A stretch of 64,000 nt of DNA from Streptomyces sp. NBC_01260 (GCF_036226405.1 NZ_CP108464.1:2542001-2606000), one strand, 5' to 3'. Counted from the stretch's first letter, positions 24,784 to 33,600 are shown. A program made the numbers and translations. Notes: generated by a model not told the origin, from the letters alone.

Positions 24784-24808
24784 CCGCTCTCCCCGCACAG
24801 GAGAGCGG
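24784..24808 (-). terminator. Hairpin downstream of SIS gene
   Basis: CCGCTCTCC (24784-24792) pairs with GGAGAGCGG (24800-24808) around a 7-base loop. Together with the GACCGCCC/GGGCGGTC hairpin at 24890-24908 it probably ends transcription of the SIS gene before the kinase promoter. Confidence 0.5.
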
Positions 24809-24995
24809 AACGAGGTACCCGCGCTCTCTGCCCTGACTGCGCCGGTACCTCTCCCAGGTCGGGGGCACCGCACACCGCCGGCCGGGCGGACCGCCCTGAG
24901 GGCGGTCTTACTCCGGGCTGCGGTGCTGGTCGGGCTGAGGGTCCCGGCCCGGCGCCGCGGCCCGCGGGTGTCTTCCGGGCCGTCCGGCCCCCCGG

Positions 24996-26066
24996 TCAGT
25001 GCGTTTCGGTGACCTTCGCGAGCGCGCGCGGGGCGTCCGGGTCCTGGCCGCGGGCGATCGTCACCTCGTACGCCAGCATCTGCAGCGGCAGGATCTCCAG
25101 AATCGGCTGGACCTCCTCGGCGACCCCGGCCGTCGGCAGCACGAAGCCCGCTGACGCCGCTTCCACCTGGGCCTTCGGGCCGACCACGAAGAGGTCGGCG
25201 CCACGTCCGCGCAGCCGGTCGAGCACCGGCTGAAGGGCCTCGCCGCCCCGGCCGTCGGTGACCACGGCGATCACCGGGGAGATGTTGTCGACCATGGCGA
25301 GCGGACCGTGCAGCAGATCGGCGCCGGAGTAGGAGAGCGCGGGGATGTAGCTCGTCTCCATCAGCTTCAGGGCGGCTTCCTTGGCCGTGGGATAGCCGTA
25401 GCCGCGCGAGGTGATGACCATGCGCTCGGCGAAGCGGTAGCGCGACGCCAGGACCTTGACCTCGCCCTTGCGGTCCAGGATCGCCTCGGCGAGCTCCGGC
25501 AGGATCGCGGCCGCCGCACCGTCGCCGCCGCGCAGTCCCTCCACGAACAGGTACAGGGACAGCAGCGAGGCGGTGTACGTCTTGGTGGCCGGCAGGGCCT
25601 TCTCCGGACCCGCCAGGATGTCGATGTGGTACTCGGAGACCGCGGCGAGCGGCGAGTCCGGGTTGTTGGTCACGGCCAGCGTCACCGCACCGGCCTCCCG
25701 CGCGGCCCTGGTGGACGCCACCAGGTCGGGCGAGCCGCCGGACTGGCTGACGGTGACGACCAGGACGTCCCTGAGGTCCGGCTTCGCGCCGTACGCGGTG
25801 GTGGTGGACATCGACGCCAGACCGCAGGGCAGCCCGAGCCTGATCTCCATCAGGTACTTCGCGTAGAGCGCGGCGTTGTCCGACGTACCGCGGGCGGTGA
25901 GCAGGACGAAGCGCGGCTTCCTCGCCGCGATCTCGGCCGCCACCGCCCGGATGACAGGGGCCCCCTCGTCGAGGATGCGCCGGAGCATCGCGGGCTGCTC
26001 GGCCATCTCGCCGGACATGATCCGGCCGGGCAGCTCGCCCTCGTCTGCCGGGTACGTGGCGGACAT
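24996..26066 (-). CDS. SIS-domain sugar isomerase/deaminase (GlmS-isomerase-like, NagB-II type)
   Basis: A 356-residue protein with two SIS (sugar isomerase) domains, equal to the isomerase half of GlmS without the glutaminase domain. SIS1 is at about 40-180 (FVLLTARGTSDNAALYAKYL; TVSQSGGSPDLVASTRAARE), SIS2 at 210-340 (MVITSRGYGYPTAKEAALKL, with the K-E pair that corresponds to the GlmS active site). Such stand-alone proteins act as glucosamine-6-phosphate deaminases (NagB-II) or sugar-phosphate isomerases. It is divergent from nagB and shares the DasR-like box at 26240-26255, so amino-sugar use is the likely context. Confidence 0.85.
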   Translation of the reverse strand: MSATYPADEGELPGRIMSGEMAEQPAMLRRILDEGAPVIRAVAAEIAARKPRFVLLTARGTSDNAALYAKYLMEIRLGLPCGLASMSTTTAYGAKPDLRDVLVVTVSQSGGSPDLVASTRAAREAGAVTLAVTNNPDSPLAAVSEYHIDILAGPEKALPATKTYTASLLSLYLFVEGLRGGDGAAAAILPELAEAILDRKGEVKVLASRYRFAERMVITSRGYGYPTAKEAALKLMETSYIPALSYSGADLLHGPLAMVDNISPVIAVVTDGRGGEALQPVLDRLRGRGADLFVVGPKAQVEAASAGFVLPTAGVAEEVQPILEILPLQMLAYEVTIARGQDPDAPRALAKVTETH

Positions 26067-26239
26067 GTCTGGTGCCTCCCGGGGGTCTGCCGATGCGTCG
26101 GCCAAGTCGAACACGGGGCCCGGCGGGCCCGCCAGTGGACGGCGCCCGGCGGGATTGCGGGGCGAGTCGCCCACAGTTCGCCCGGCCGGTACCCGGGGGC
26201 CGTGTCCGCGTGCGCGAGGTCTGCTAGATTAGGACTTTG

Positions 26240-26255
26240 ATTGGTCTATACCACA
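26240..26255. promoter_or_regulatory. DasR operator (dre) between SIS gene and nagB
   Basis: ATTGGTCTATACCACA, with TGGTCTATACCA forming a near-perfect dyad. It lies 30 bases before the nagB GTG and 174 bases from the SIS start. nagB is a known DasR target in S. coelicolor; the same site could also affect the divergent gene. Confidence 0.85.
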
Positions 26256-26284
26256 TGTAGTCACTCCAGATCGGCAGGCCCCGC

Positions 26285-27070
26285 GTGGAAGTTGTCATCG
26301 TCCCGGACGCCAAGGCAGGCGGCGAACTGATCGCGGGGGCCATCGGCGCCCTGCTGAGCCGCAAGCCCGACGCCCTTCTCGGCGTTGCCACCGGCTCGAC
26401 CCCGCTGCCCATCTACCAGTCGCTGGCGCACAAGGTCCGCTCCGGTGCCGTTGACGCCTCGCGCGCCCGCATCTGCCAGCTCGACGAGTACGTCGGACTG
26501 CCTGCGGGCCACCCGGAGTCGTACCGCTCCGTGGTGCTGCGCGAGGTCGTCGAGCCGCTCGGGCTGTCCGAGGCCTCGTTCATGGGCCCCGACGGCTCCG
26601 CCGAGGACGTCCAGGCCGCCTGCGAGGCCTACGACAAGGCGCTCGCCGAGGCCGGCGGGGTGGACCTCCAGCTGCTGGGCATCGGCACCGACGGGCACAT
26701 CGGCTTCAACGAGCCGTGCTCCTCGCTCGCCTCGCGTACCCGGATCAAGACGCTGACCGAGCAGACCCGGGTCGACAACGCGCGCTTCTTCGACAACGAC
26801 ATCGCGCAGGTACCGCACCACGTGATCACCCAGGGCATCGGCACGATCCTGGAGTCCCGCCACCCGATCCTGCTCGCCACGGGCGAGGGCAAGGCCGATG
26901 CGGTGGCGCAGACCGTCGAGGGCCCGGTGGCCTCGGTCGTGCCCGCGTCGGCGCTGCAGCTGCACCCGCACGCGACGATCGTGGTCGACGAGGCGGCGGC
27001 GTCGAAGCTGAAGCTGGCGGACTACTTCCGCGCCACGTTCGCGGCGAAGCCGCTGTGGCAGGGTATTTAG
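26285..27070 (+). CDS. nagB: Glucosamine-6-phosphate deaminase
   Basis: A 261-residue hexameric enzyme that converts glucosamine-6-phosphate to fructose-6-phosphate plus ammonia, the step that feeds chitin-derived GlcNAc into glycolysis. Family signatures: GVATGSTPLPIYQSL (phosphate loop), CQLDEYVGLP (catalytic Asp), LLGIGTDGHIGFNEP (the NagB signature with the catalytic His), and SRTRIKTLT. Start GTG at 26285. Its DasR box at 26240-26255 allows glucosamine-6-phosphate, the product of the pathway, to relieve repression. A strong terminator follows at 27088. Confidence 0.96.
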   Translation: MEVVIVPDAKAGGELIAGAIGALLSRKPDALLGVATGSTPLPIYQSLAHKVRSGAVDASRARICQLDEYVGLPAGHPESYRSVVLREVVEPLGLSEASFMGPDGSAEDVQAACEAYDKALAEAGGVDLQLLGIGTDGHIGFNEPCSSLASRTRIKTLTEQTRVDNARFFDNDIAQVPHHVITQGIGTILESRHPILLATGEGKADAVAQTVEGPVASVVPASALQLHPHATIVVDEAAASKLKLADYFRATFAAKPLWQGI

Positions 27071-27087
27071 TCTTCTCCGGTACGCGT

Positions 27088-27122
27088 GAGGGCCGGGACA
27101 CCCTGTGGGTGTCCCGGCCCTC
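27088..27122 (+). terminator. Terminator after nagB
   Basis: A perfect 16-bp stem (27088-27103 with 27107-27122) and 3-base loop followed by TTGTGT, 18 bases past the nagB stop. Confidence 0.92.
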
Positions 27123-27198
27123 TTGTGTGCGGGTGCGTCCGGGTGGACGCGTTGTCCTCAATCGCCGGACGGGCTTGATATGGGCGGACGGGCCGGAC

Positions 27199-28737
27199 TC
27201 AGTTCGCCGTGGTGATCGTCTCCGCCGCCGCCAGGCCGCAGACCCTGGCGGCTCCATGGGTGGCGATGTGGAAGGCGCCCCTCGGTTCGGCCTGGGGGAC
27301 GCCCATCTCGACCACGATCGTGTCCGCACGCGCCGCCAGCAGCGCGTCGAGGGCCTCGGTCATCCACGCATGGCGGTGCGCGTCGCGGACGACGGCGACG
27401 ATGCGCCGCTCTCCCGCGGCCCGCAGCACATCGGCCGCGAGTGCGTCGTTCCCGCTGCCGTACGTGTCCGTCCCGGTGCCCGGCACCAGCCGGGCCAGTT
27501 CGGCGGCGACACCCCAGGGCGTCTCGGCACCGACCGCGATGTTCGCGACCGGGGTGAGGGCTGCGACGTACGCCGGGCCGGTGAGCGGTTCGGCCGTGCC
27601 GGTCACCACGACCGCGCGGCGGGCCGCGACCAGGCCGATGTCGGAGCTGATGCCCGTGCTGTCCCCGGTGCCGGGCGCGGTCCCCTCCTGCGCTGCCGCG
27701 CCCGGCTCCTGGCCAGTCCCCCCGGCCCGCCGCGTCCAGGACGCGAGGGCCCGTACCCGTGCGGCGGCGTCGGCCAGCCGCTCCTCGGGCAGTTCCCCGG
27801 CTCGGACCGCCGCGACCAGCGCGTCGCGCAGCCGGAGGACCGTGCTGTCGTCGTCGAGGCCGCCGCCGACACAGAGCGCGTCGGCGCCCGCCGCGATCGC
27901 GAGGACCGAGCCGCGCTCGATCCCGTACGTCGAGGCGATGGCCTGCATCTCCACGGCGTCGGTGACGATCAGGCCCTCGTAACCCAGCTCCTCGCGCAGC
28001 AGACCGGTGAGGATCTGCGGGCTCAGCGTCGCCGGGCGGTGCGGGTCGAGCGCGGGAAGCAGAATATGCGCGCTCATCACCGATTTGGAACCCGCCGCGA
28101 TCGCCGCCCGGAAAGGCACCAGTTCACGGGCGTGCAGGGTTTCCAGGTCCACGTCGATGCGCGGCAGGGCGTGGTGCGAGTCGACCGCGGTGTCGCCGTG
28201 CCCCGGGAAGTGCTTGGTGCAGGCGGCGACGCCGGCGGCCTGGAGGCCCTCGACGTACGCGGCGGTGTGCCGGGCGACCAGGTGGGGGTCGGCGCCGAAG
28301 GACCGTACGCCGATGACCGGGTTGCCGGGATTGGAGTTGACGTCCGCGGACGGCGCCCAGTTGAGGTTGACACCGCAGTCGGCGAGCCGGCGGCCCAGCT
28401 CCTGGGCGACGGCGCGGGTCAGCGCGACGTCGTCGACGGAGCCGAGCGCCAGGTTGCCGGGGAAGGAGGAGCCGTGACGCACCTCCAGCCGGGTGACGTC
28501 ACCGCCCTCCTCGTCGATCGCGACGAGCACGTCGTCGCGTTCGGCGCGGAGTTGGGCGGTGAGCGCGGCGAGCTGCCCGGGCGTCTCGATGTTGCGGCCG
28601 AACAGGCCGACGGAGGAGAGGCCTTCGCCGACCCGGCGCAGCAGCCAGTCGGGGGCGGTGGTGCCCGTGAACCCCGGCTGCAGAACGGCGAGGGCGTCGC
28701 GGGTGACGGTGTCCATGGTGGAGACGAGGGTGGTCAT
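27199..28737 (-). CDS. GH3 beta-N-acetylhexosaminidase (NagZ-like), intracellular
   Basis: A 512-residue glycoside hydrolase family 3 enzyme without a signal peptide. The NagZ catalytic loop is KHFPGHGDTAVDSHHALP (general acid His/Asp dyad), and the nucleophile Asp lies in GLIVTDAVEMQAIA. Before it, VAIDEEGGDVTRL starts the (beta/alpha)8 barrel. A C-terminal ~150-residue domain (AARRAVVVTGTAEPLTG to the end) extends it beyond single-domain NagZ. It is last in the dasA-B-C order and would split imported (GlcNAc)2 to GlcNAc in the cytosol. S. coelicolor keeps an equivalent gene (SCO5235 from memory). Confidence 0.92.
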   Translation of the reverse strand: MTTLVSTMDTVTRDALAVLQPGFTGTTAPDWLLRRVGEGLSSVGLFGRNIETPGQLAALTAQLRAERDDVLVAIDEEGGDVTRLEVRHGSSFPGNLALGSVDDVALTRAVAQELGRRLADCGVNLNWAPSADVNSNPGNPVIGVRSFGADPHLVARHTAAYVEGLQAAGVAACTKHFPGHGDTAVDSHHALPRIDVDLETLHARELVPFRAAIAAGSKSVMSAHILLPALDPHRPATLSPQILTGLLREELGYEGLIVTDAVEMQAIASTYGIERGSVLAIAAGADALCVGGGLDDDSTVLRLRDALVAAVRAGELPEERLADAAARVRALASWTRRAGGTGQEPGAAAQEGTAPGTGDSTGISSDIGLVAARRAVVVTGTAEPLTGPAYVAALTPVANIAVGAETPWGVAAELARLVPGTGTDTYGSGNDALAADVLRAAGERRIVAVVRDAHRHAWMTEALDALLAARADTIVVEMGVPQAEPRGAFHIATHGAARVCGLAAAETITTAN

Positions 28738-28745
28738 GGGTGGCG

Positions 28746-29603
28746 TTATCCCTTCACGGCACCGGACGTGAGGCCGGTTGCCATGTACTTCTGCACCAGC
28801 AGGAAGAAGGCCACGACCGGGATCGCGATCATCGTCGAGGCGGCCATCAGCGCGCCGTAGTCGATGCCTCGCGAGGTCGTGAAGTTCATCAGCCACACGT
28901 TGAGGGTGTACTTGTCATTGTCCTGAAGGACGACGTAGGCGAGCAGGTACTCGTTCCACGCGGTGATCAACGAGAAGATCGAGGCGGCGGCGAGGCCCGG
29001 GGCCAGCAGCGGGAAGGTGACCCGCCAGAAGGCGCCCATCCGGCTGCACCCGTCGACCATGGCCGACTCCTCCAGCTCCGGCGGAATGTTGATGACGAAA
29101 CCGCGGATCATCCACGTCGCGAACGGCAGCGTGGAGACGAGGTAGATGACGATGACGCCCCAGTACTCGTTCAGCCCGCCGAGGTCGTTCAGCTGGATGT
29201 AGATGGGGATCAGCATCGCCGTCGGGGGCAGCAGCTGGACGACGAGCAGCACGATCATGAAGAACTTGCGGCCGCGGAAGCGGAAGCGGCCGATCGCGAA
29301 GGCCGCGATCGTGGCGAGCAGCATGCCGCCGAGGACGGCGACGCCGCAGACGATCAGGCTGGACTCGATGGCCGTACCGAAGTTCGGCTGCTTGATGGCT
29401 CGGGAGAAGTTGTCGAAGGTGATCGACGAGGGCCAGAGCGTCTGGTCGTAGCTGCGGATCTCGGCGTTCGGCCGCAGGGAGCTGATGACCAGCCAGTAGA
29501 CCGGGAAGGCCATCAGCACGAAGGCGATGAGGCCCGCGATGTTGTAGCCGATGCGGTGCTTCTTGCGGTCCGGGCGGAGGACCTGGGGGGTGGAGGCGCT
29601 CAC
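28746..29603 (-). CDS. dasC: Chitobiose ABC transporter permease DasC
   Basis: A 285-residue MalG-type permease with six hydrophobic segments. The EAA loop, near ESAMVDGCSRMGAFWRVTFP, is the contact for the ATPase MsiK. GTG at 29603 overlaps the dasB stop by GTGA. The gene ends eight bases before the GH3 start. With DasA and DasB it imports N,N'-diacetylchitobiose; no ATPase gene is present, in line with the shared MsiK encoded elsewhere in streptomycetes. Confidence 0.94.
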   Translation of the reverse strand: MSASTPQVLRPDRKKHRIGYNIAGLIAFVLMAFPVYWLVISSLRPNAEIRSYDQTLWPSSITFDNFSRAIKQPNFGTAIESSLIVCGVAVLGGMLLATIAAFAIGRFRFRGRKFFMIVLLVVQLLPPTAMLIPIYIQLNDLGGLNEYWGVIVIYLVSTLPFATWMIRGFVINIPPELEESAMVDGCSRMGAFWRVTFPLLAPGLAAASIFSLITAWNEYLLAYVVLQDNDKYTLNVWLMNFTTSRGIDYGALMAASTMIAIPVVAFFLLVQKYMATGLTSGAVKG

Positions 29604-30595
29604 TCGACCTCTCCGATCTTGAGCAGCTGGCGCAGGTAGTACACGGCGACGCCGGACAGCAGCAGGACCGTGATGAGCGAGATGGCGGCGCCCTGGCTGA
29701 ACGAGTTCGACTCGAATGCCTTCTCGAACGAGTAGATACCGAGAACCGAGTACTCCGGTTCCGGCTTGTTGCCGCGCATCAGGAAGATCTGTCCGAAGAC
29801 GTTGAAGTCCCAGAGCACGGAGAGCGTGGCGACCATCTGGAAGACGGGCTTGATGACCGGCCAGGTGACGTAGCGGAAGATGCCGGTGGTGCCGGCTCCG
29901 TCGAGCGACGCGGCCTCCTCGAGTTCCTTGGGAACCTGGGTCAGCGCGGCGTACAGGGTCACGGTGACGAAGGGGATGGCGCCCCAGACGACGACCGCGC
30001 CGATGATGACGAAGCCCTGTTTGGGATCGAGGAACCAGTTGTGACCCTGTGCGTCGATCCCCAGGTACTTGGTCAGCACCATGTTGATGACGCCGTAGTC
30101 GGAGTCGGCGAACCAGCGGAAGATCGAGGTGGCGACCAGCAGCGGCATCGACCAGGCCGCGACCAGGGCGGCGGTCAGCAGCAGCCGCACCCAGGTGGAC
30201 ATCCGCTGCATGAGCATGGCCAGGCCGAGGCCGACGGCCATGGTGACGGAGACGCAGACCGCCATGAAGATGACGGTCCGCCAGACGACGTCCCAGAACT
30301 CGCTGTCGCCGAGGATGTTGGTGAACTGGTCGAAGCCGACCCAGGGTGCCGCCGATCCGGACCACAGCTCGCGGCGGCCCACGTCCTGGAAGGACATGAT
30401 GACCGTCTTGATGAAGGGCCAGACGAAGACTGCGGCGATGGCGACGAACGCCGGTGCTATGAGGAGGTACGGCAGCAGAGCGCCGGCCTTCCGCGGTTTA
30501 CGGTTCACGTTCTTCGCAGGCTGAGGATCCGCGCCCTCGGGAGCCCGCGGGACGGACACCGGCGGGTCGGCTGCTTTCATGTCGGCGGCACTCAT
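29600..30595 (-). CDS. dasB: Chitobiose ABC transporter permease DasB
   Basis: A 331-residue MalF-type permease. After a hydrophilic start (MSAADMKAADPPVSVP) there are six membrane segments; the EAA loop reads LEEAASLDGAGTTGIFRYVTWP. Coupled to dasC by GTGA and separated from dasA by 135 bases that include a hairpin (TGAGCC-GGC-GGCTCA, 30681-30695). Such a hairpin may lower permease expression relative to the abundant binding protein. Confidence 0.94.
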   Translation of the reverse strand: MSAADMKAADPPVSVPRAPEGADPQPAKNVNRKPRKAGALLPYLLIAPAFVAIAAVFVWPFIKTVIMSFQDVGRRELWSGSAAPWVGFDQFTNILGDSEFWDVVWRTVIFMAVCVSVTMAVGLGLAMLMQRMSTWVRLLLTAALVAAWSMPLLVATSIFRWFADSDYGVINMVLTKYLGIDAQGHNWFLDPKQGFVIIGAVVVWGAIPFVTVTLYAALTQVPKELEEAASLDGAGTTGIFRYVTWPVIKPVFQMVATLSVLWDFNVFGQIFLMRGNKPEPEYSVLGIYSFEKAFESNSFSQGAAISLITVLLLSGVAVYYLRQLLKIGEVE

Positions 30596-30680
30596 TGTGC
30601 TTGCCTTCCGTTTCGGACCGGGTACCGGAGGGCGGGGATGACAGTCCCTTTCGGGCCCGCCACCCCCGCAGATGATCAGT

Positions 30681-30695
30681 TGAGCCGGCGGCTCA
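30681..30695 (-). terminator. Hairpin in dasA-dasB interval
   Basis: TGAGCC, GGC, GGCTCA form a compact 6-bp stem, with further GAGCCGG/CCGGCTC pairing nearby (30682-30688 with 30704-30710). It probably acts as a partial terminator or RNA-stabilising stem rather than a full stop. Confidence 0.45.
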
Positions 30696-30730
30696 CGTAC
30701 TCACCGGCTCGGACTCCGTGAGCTCGGGGC

Positions 30731-32032
30731 TCAGGACTCCTTGTTGATCATCGAGTCGATCTCCGCGTCGGCCTTCTTGGTGGCCTCCTCGACCGACTTG
30801 CCCTTGATGATGTCGAGCAGCATGATCTCGAGCGTTTCCTTCTTCTCGATCGCCGTCCAGCCCGGGGCGATCGGGGTGAACCAGGCGTCCGGCACGGCGT
30901 TGGCGATGGCCGCGGTCTCCGGCTTGGCCTTCAGCGGCTCAAGCTGCTTGGTGTTGTTCGGAAGGATGTTCTTCGAGGCGAGAACCTCCTCCGACTTCTC
31001 GGAGGTGAACATCGAGATCCACTCCTCGCCGAGGTCCTGGACCTTCGACTTGGAGATGGTGGCCAGGTCGGAACCGCCGATGAAGGACGGGAGCGCCTTG
31101 CCGTTCGGGCCGGGCATGCCCGCGGTCGCGATCTTGTCCTTCAGCTTCGGGTTGCCGTTGGCCTTGGAGTCGATGACGCTGCCGGCCTCCCAGCCGTTGC
31201 CGTAGAGAAGAGCGGTCTTCTCGTTGGCCATGACGTTGGCGTGGTCCGCCTCGTCCTTCGTCTTGTCACCGTGGTTGTACTTCTTGACCAGGTCGACGAA
31301 GTCCGTGATGCCCTTCTGGGCCTCGGGGGTCGAGAGAGTGGACTTCCACTCCTTCTTGCCCTCGTCGTACTTGGCGATCTGGCCGCCCTCGGCAGCGACG
31401 TAGGACATCGCGGCGTACCAGTAGCGGCCCGGCAGGTACAGCGGCGAGAACGCCTTGTCCTTGCCGTACTTCGTACCGATCTTGTCGAGCGCGGCGGTCA
31501 GCTCGTCCTGGGTGGCGGGGAGGGTGTCCTTGCCGGTGCCGGCCTTGAACATGTCCTTGTTGTAGATCGCTACGCGGGCGCCGGCGTAGTAAGGAACGCA
31601 GTACTGCTTGCCCTCGAAGGCGCACGTGTCCTTCAGACCCTTGATCCAGGTGTCCGAGTTCTCGTACTTCTTCGGGTCGATCTCGCCGAGTGCCCCGTTG
31701 AGGATGTACGTCATGGTCTCGGTGTTGCCGAGCTCCACCACGTCCGGGAACTTGTCGCCGGCGAGGGAGGCGTCAAGCTTCTTGGCCTTGTCGGCCCAGG
31801 TCTGGTACTGAACGTTGACCTTGACGTTGGGGTACTTCGTCTTGAACTGGGCATTGACATCCTTGACCAGTTCAGGCCACGTGCTCTGCGCGTCCGACAT
31901 CAGCCAGACGGTGAGCGATTCCTTGCGGTCCTTCGGGTCCTTCGACGACGCCTTGTCGTCATCCGAACCACACGCTGCGATCGAAACCAACATGCCCGCG
32001 ACGCCGATCGCCGCGATGAGCTTGCGCTTCAC
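30731..32032 (-). CDS. dasA: Chitobiose-binding lipoprotein DasA
   Basis: A 433-residue ABC solute-binding lipoprotein. The signal peptide KRKLIAAIGVAGMLVSIAAC ends in a lipobox (IAAC) followed by GSDDDKASS. The mature domain is SBP family 1 (KYPNVKVNVQYQTWADKAKKL; IGGSDLATISKSK). GTG at 32032 is preferred because GAGGAGG lies seven bases upstream; an earlier in-frame start would spoil the signal peptide. Binds (GlcNAc)2. The dasA-dasR interval contains two DasR-like boxes, at 32117 and 32141. DasA also affects development in S. coelicolor. Confidence 0.95.
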   Translation of the reverse strand: MKRKLIAAIGVAGMLVSIAACGSDDDKASSKDPKDRKESLTVWLMSDAQSTWPELVKDVNAQFKTKYPNVKVNVQYQTWADKAKKLDASLAGDKFPDVVELGNTETMTYILNGALGEIDPKKYENSDTWIKGLKDTCAFEGKQYCVPYYAGARVAIYNKDMFKAGTGKDTLPATQDELTAALDKIGTKYGKDKAFSPLYLPGRYWYAAMSYVAAEGGQIAKYDEGKKEWKSTLSTPEAQKGITDFVDLVKKYNHGDKTKDEADHANVMANEKTALLYGNGWEAGSVIDSKANGNPKLKDKIATAGMPGPNGKALPSFIGGSDLATISKSKVQDLGEEWISMFTSEKSEEVLASKNILPNNTKQLEPLKAKPETAAIANAVPDAWFTPIAPGWTAIEKKETLEIMLLDIIKGKSVEEATKKADAEIDSMINKES

Positions 32033-32116
32033 GCCACCCTCCTCAGGGATGCTGCAACCCCTGCCCACCGCGCGAAAAACGTCGACGAGTACTGCTGGGG
32101 CTGGAACCTGGTCTTT

Positions 32117-32132
32117 AATGGTTTAGACCAGT
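32117..32132. promoter_or_regulatory. DasR operator (dre1) at dasA
   Basis: AATGGTTTAGACCAGT, 85 bases upstream of the dasA GTG and 146 bases upstream of dasR. It agrees with the DasR consensus at nearly all dyad positions (TGGT...GACCA). Confidence 0.85.
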
Positions 32133-32140
32133 ACCGGGAG

Positions 32141-32156
32141 CTTGGCCTAGACCTTT
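32141..32156. promoter_or_regulatory. Second DasR-like box (dre2) in dasA-dasR interval
   Basis: CTTGGCCTAGACCTTT, eight bases beyond dre1. TGG-CTAGACC keeps much of the core but lacks the outer arms. Two close sites could allow cooperative control of the divergent genes. Confidence 0.55.
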
Positions 32157-32277
32157 AGGGGTGTCAAGGGTGTATAAGAAGTGCACTCGCGTCCGTTATA
32201 GGACCGACATCTGAGGGAGGGCGACGACCCGTGACCGGACCGTGCCACCATGTGAGCCGCGACAGACGGAGGAGCCG

Positions 32278-33084
32278 GTGACGGCAGCAACGCAGCAGTC
32301 GGGAAGGCGGGCCATGGGTGCCGACGGGGGCAGTACGGAGAACGAGACGGGCGCGAGCGCGGGCACGCGTACCGCGCGCGTACCGAAGTACTACCGGCTG
32401 AAGCGACATCTCCTCGACATGACGGACACGATGCCGCCTGGCACCCCCGTACCGCCGGAGCGGACCCTGGCCGCCGAGTTCGACACCTCGCGCACCACCG
32501 TGCGCCAGGCGCTCCAGGAACTGGTCGTCGAGGGCCGGCTGGAGCGCATCCAGGGCAAGGGCACCTTCGTCGCCAAGCCGAAGGTCTCACAGGCACTGCA
32601 ACTCACTTCGTACACCGAGGACATGCGCGCCCAGGGGCTGGAACCGACGTCCCAGCTACTGGACATCGGCTATGTCACGGCCGACGACACGCTCGCCGGG
32701 CTCCTCGACATCACCACCGGCGGCCGCGTGCTGCGGATCGAGCGGCTGCGGCTGGCGAGCGGTGAGCCGATGGCGATCGAGACCACCCACCTCTCGGCCA
32801 AACGCTTCCCCGCGCTGCGGCGCTCGCTGGTGAAGTACACCTCTCTCTACACGGCCCTGGCCGAGGTGTACGACGTACGGCTGGCCGAGGCCGAGGAGAC
32901 CATCGAGACCTCCCTCGCCACCCCGAGCGAGGCCGGACTGCTCGGTACGGACGTGGGGCTGCCGATGCTGATGCTGTCCCGGCACTCGCTGGACGAGCAG
33001 GGCGAGCCGGTCGAGTGGGTCCGTTCCGTCTACCGCGGCGACCGCTACAAGTTCGTGGCGCGTCTGAAGCGTCCACTGGACTGA
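32278..33084 (+). CDS. dasR: DasR, GntR/HutC-family master regulator of GlcNAc metabolism
   Basis: A 268-residue GntR regulator. DNA-binding winged helix at about residues 40-105 ([38 protein letters not shown]); UTRA effector domain after that ([40 protein letters not shown]), which binds glucosamine-6-phosphate and related sugars. GTG 32278 is chosen for GGAGGAG five bases upstream; an internal ATG at 32314 would give 256 residues, closer to the 254 of S. coelicolor DasR. It is near-identical there in the HTH and UTRA stretches as I recall them. Controls chitin use, development and antibiotics. Confidence 0.96.
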   Translation: MTAATQQSGRRAMGADGGSTENETGASAGTRTARVPKYYRLKRHLLDMTDTMPPGTPVPPERTLAAEFDTSRTTVRQALQELVVEGRLERIQGKGTFVAKPKVSQALQLTSYTEDMRAQGLEPTSQLLDIGYVTADDTLAGLLDITTGGRVLRIERLRLASGEPMAIETTHLSAKRFPALRRSLVKYTSLYTALAEVYDVRLAEAEETIETSLATPSEAGLLGTDVGLPMLMLSRHSLDEQGEPVEWVRSVYRGDRYKFVARLKRPLD

Positions 33085-33114
33085 CCGGGCACCGTCCCGG
33101 CGCAGCACCCGAAC

Positions 33115-33144
33115 AGCCCCCGTGGAGCCGCCCCCGCGGGGGCT
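33115..33144 (+). terminator. Hairpin after dasR
   Basis: AGCCCCCG (33115-33122) pairs with CGGGGGCT (33137-33144), 31 bases past the dasR stop. Confidence 0.6.
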
Positions 33145-33176
33145 TCCCGCTCTCCGGACAGCCCTTCCGTACCGCC

Positions 33177-33192
33177 ATTGGTCTCGACCACC
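33177..33192. promoter_or_regulatory. DasR-like box upstream of symporter operon
   Basis: ATTGGTCTCGACCACC; TGGTC and GACCA form a perfect dyad around TC. It lies 154 bases before the DUF3311 start and 92 bases past the dasR stop. Confidence 0.6.
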
Positions 33193-33345
33193 TCTGCTGC
33201 GCCGGGAGTCGTTCCGGCTGTCCGCTCCCGGCCGGACTACCGTTGCCGGACCGCAATGCGGACAGGGGGTGACGCTGGCCGGAACCCTCGCCTAGATTTC
33301 CTGCGCATTACGACAGGTGATCAGCGAGGGGACGGAGTCGCCGCA

Positions 33346-33600
33346 ATGCCAGCAGACCCAGAAGGAAAGCCACCCACCGTCACACCCGTACGGGTGGTCA
33401 TCGCCCTCTGCCTCATCGCGCCGTTCGTGGCGATGCTCTGGGTGAGTTCGTACGCCAAGATCGACCCGACCTTCATCGGCATCCCGTTCTTCTACTGGTA
33501 CCAGATGCTCTGGGTGCTGATCTCGACCGCGCTCACGATGACCGCGTACAAGCTGTGGCAGCGTGACCAGCGCGCCCGCAAGGGGGGTGCGTCGGTATGA
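33346..33600 (+). CDS. DUF3311 small membrane protein
   Basis: An 84-residue protein with two membrane helices (RVVIALCLIAPFVAMLWVSS; FYWYQMLWVLISTALTMTA) and a basic C-terminal tail. DUF3311 proteins accompany sodium:solute symporters and are probably accessory subunits. It ends in ATGA overlap with the symporter (33597-33600). A DasR-like box lies upstream. Confidence 0.9.
   Translation: MPADPEGKPPTVTPVRVVIALCLIAPFVAMLWVSSYAKIDPTFIGIPFFYWYQMLWVLISTALTMTAYKLWQRDQRARKGGASV

Larger units (their letters stand above)
24633..24995. other. Intergenic region with hairpins and DasR-like box
   Basis: 363 bases without a credible gene. It holds, left to right, the kinase leader, a DasR-like palindrome (24750-24765), a 9-bp-stem hairpin (24784-24792 with 24800-24808) and an 8-bp-stem, 3-base-loop hairpin (24890-24897 with 24901-24908). 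Confidence 0.6.
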
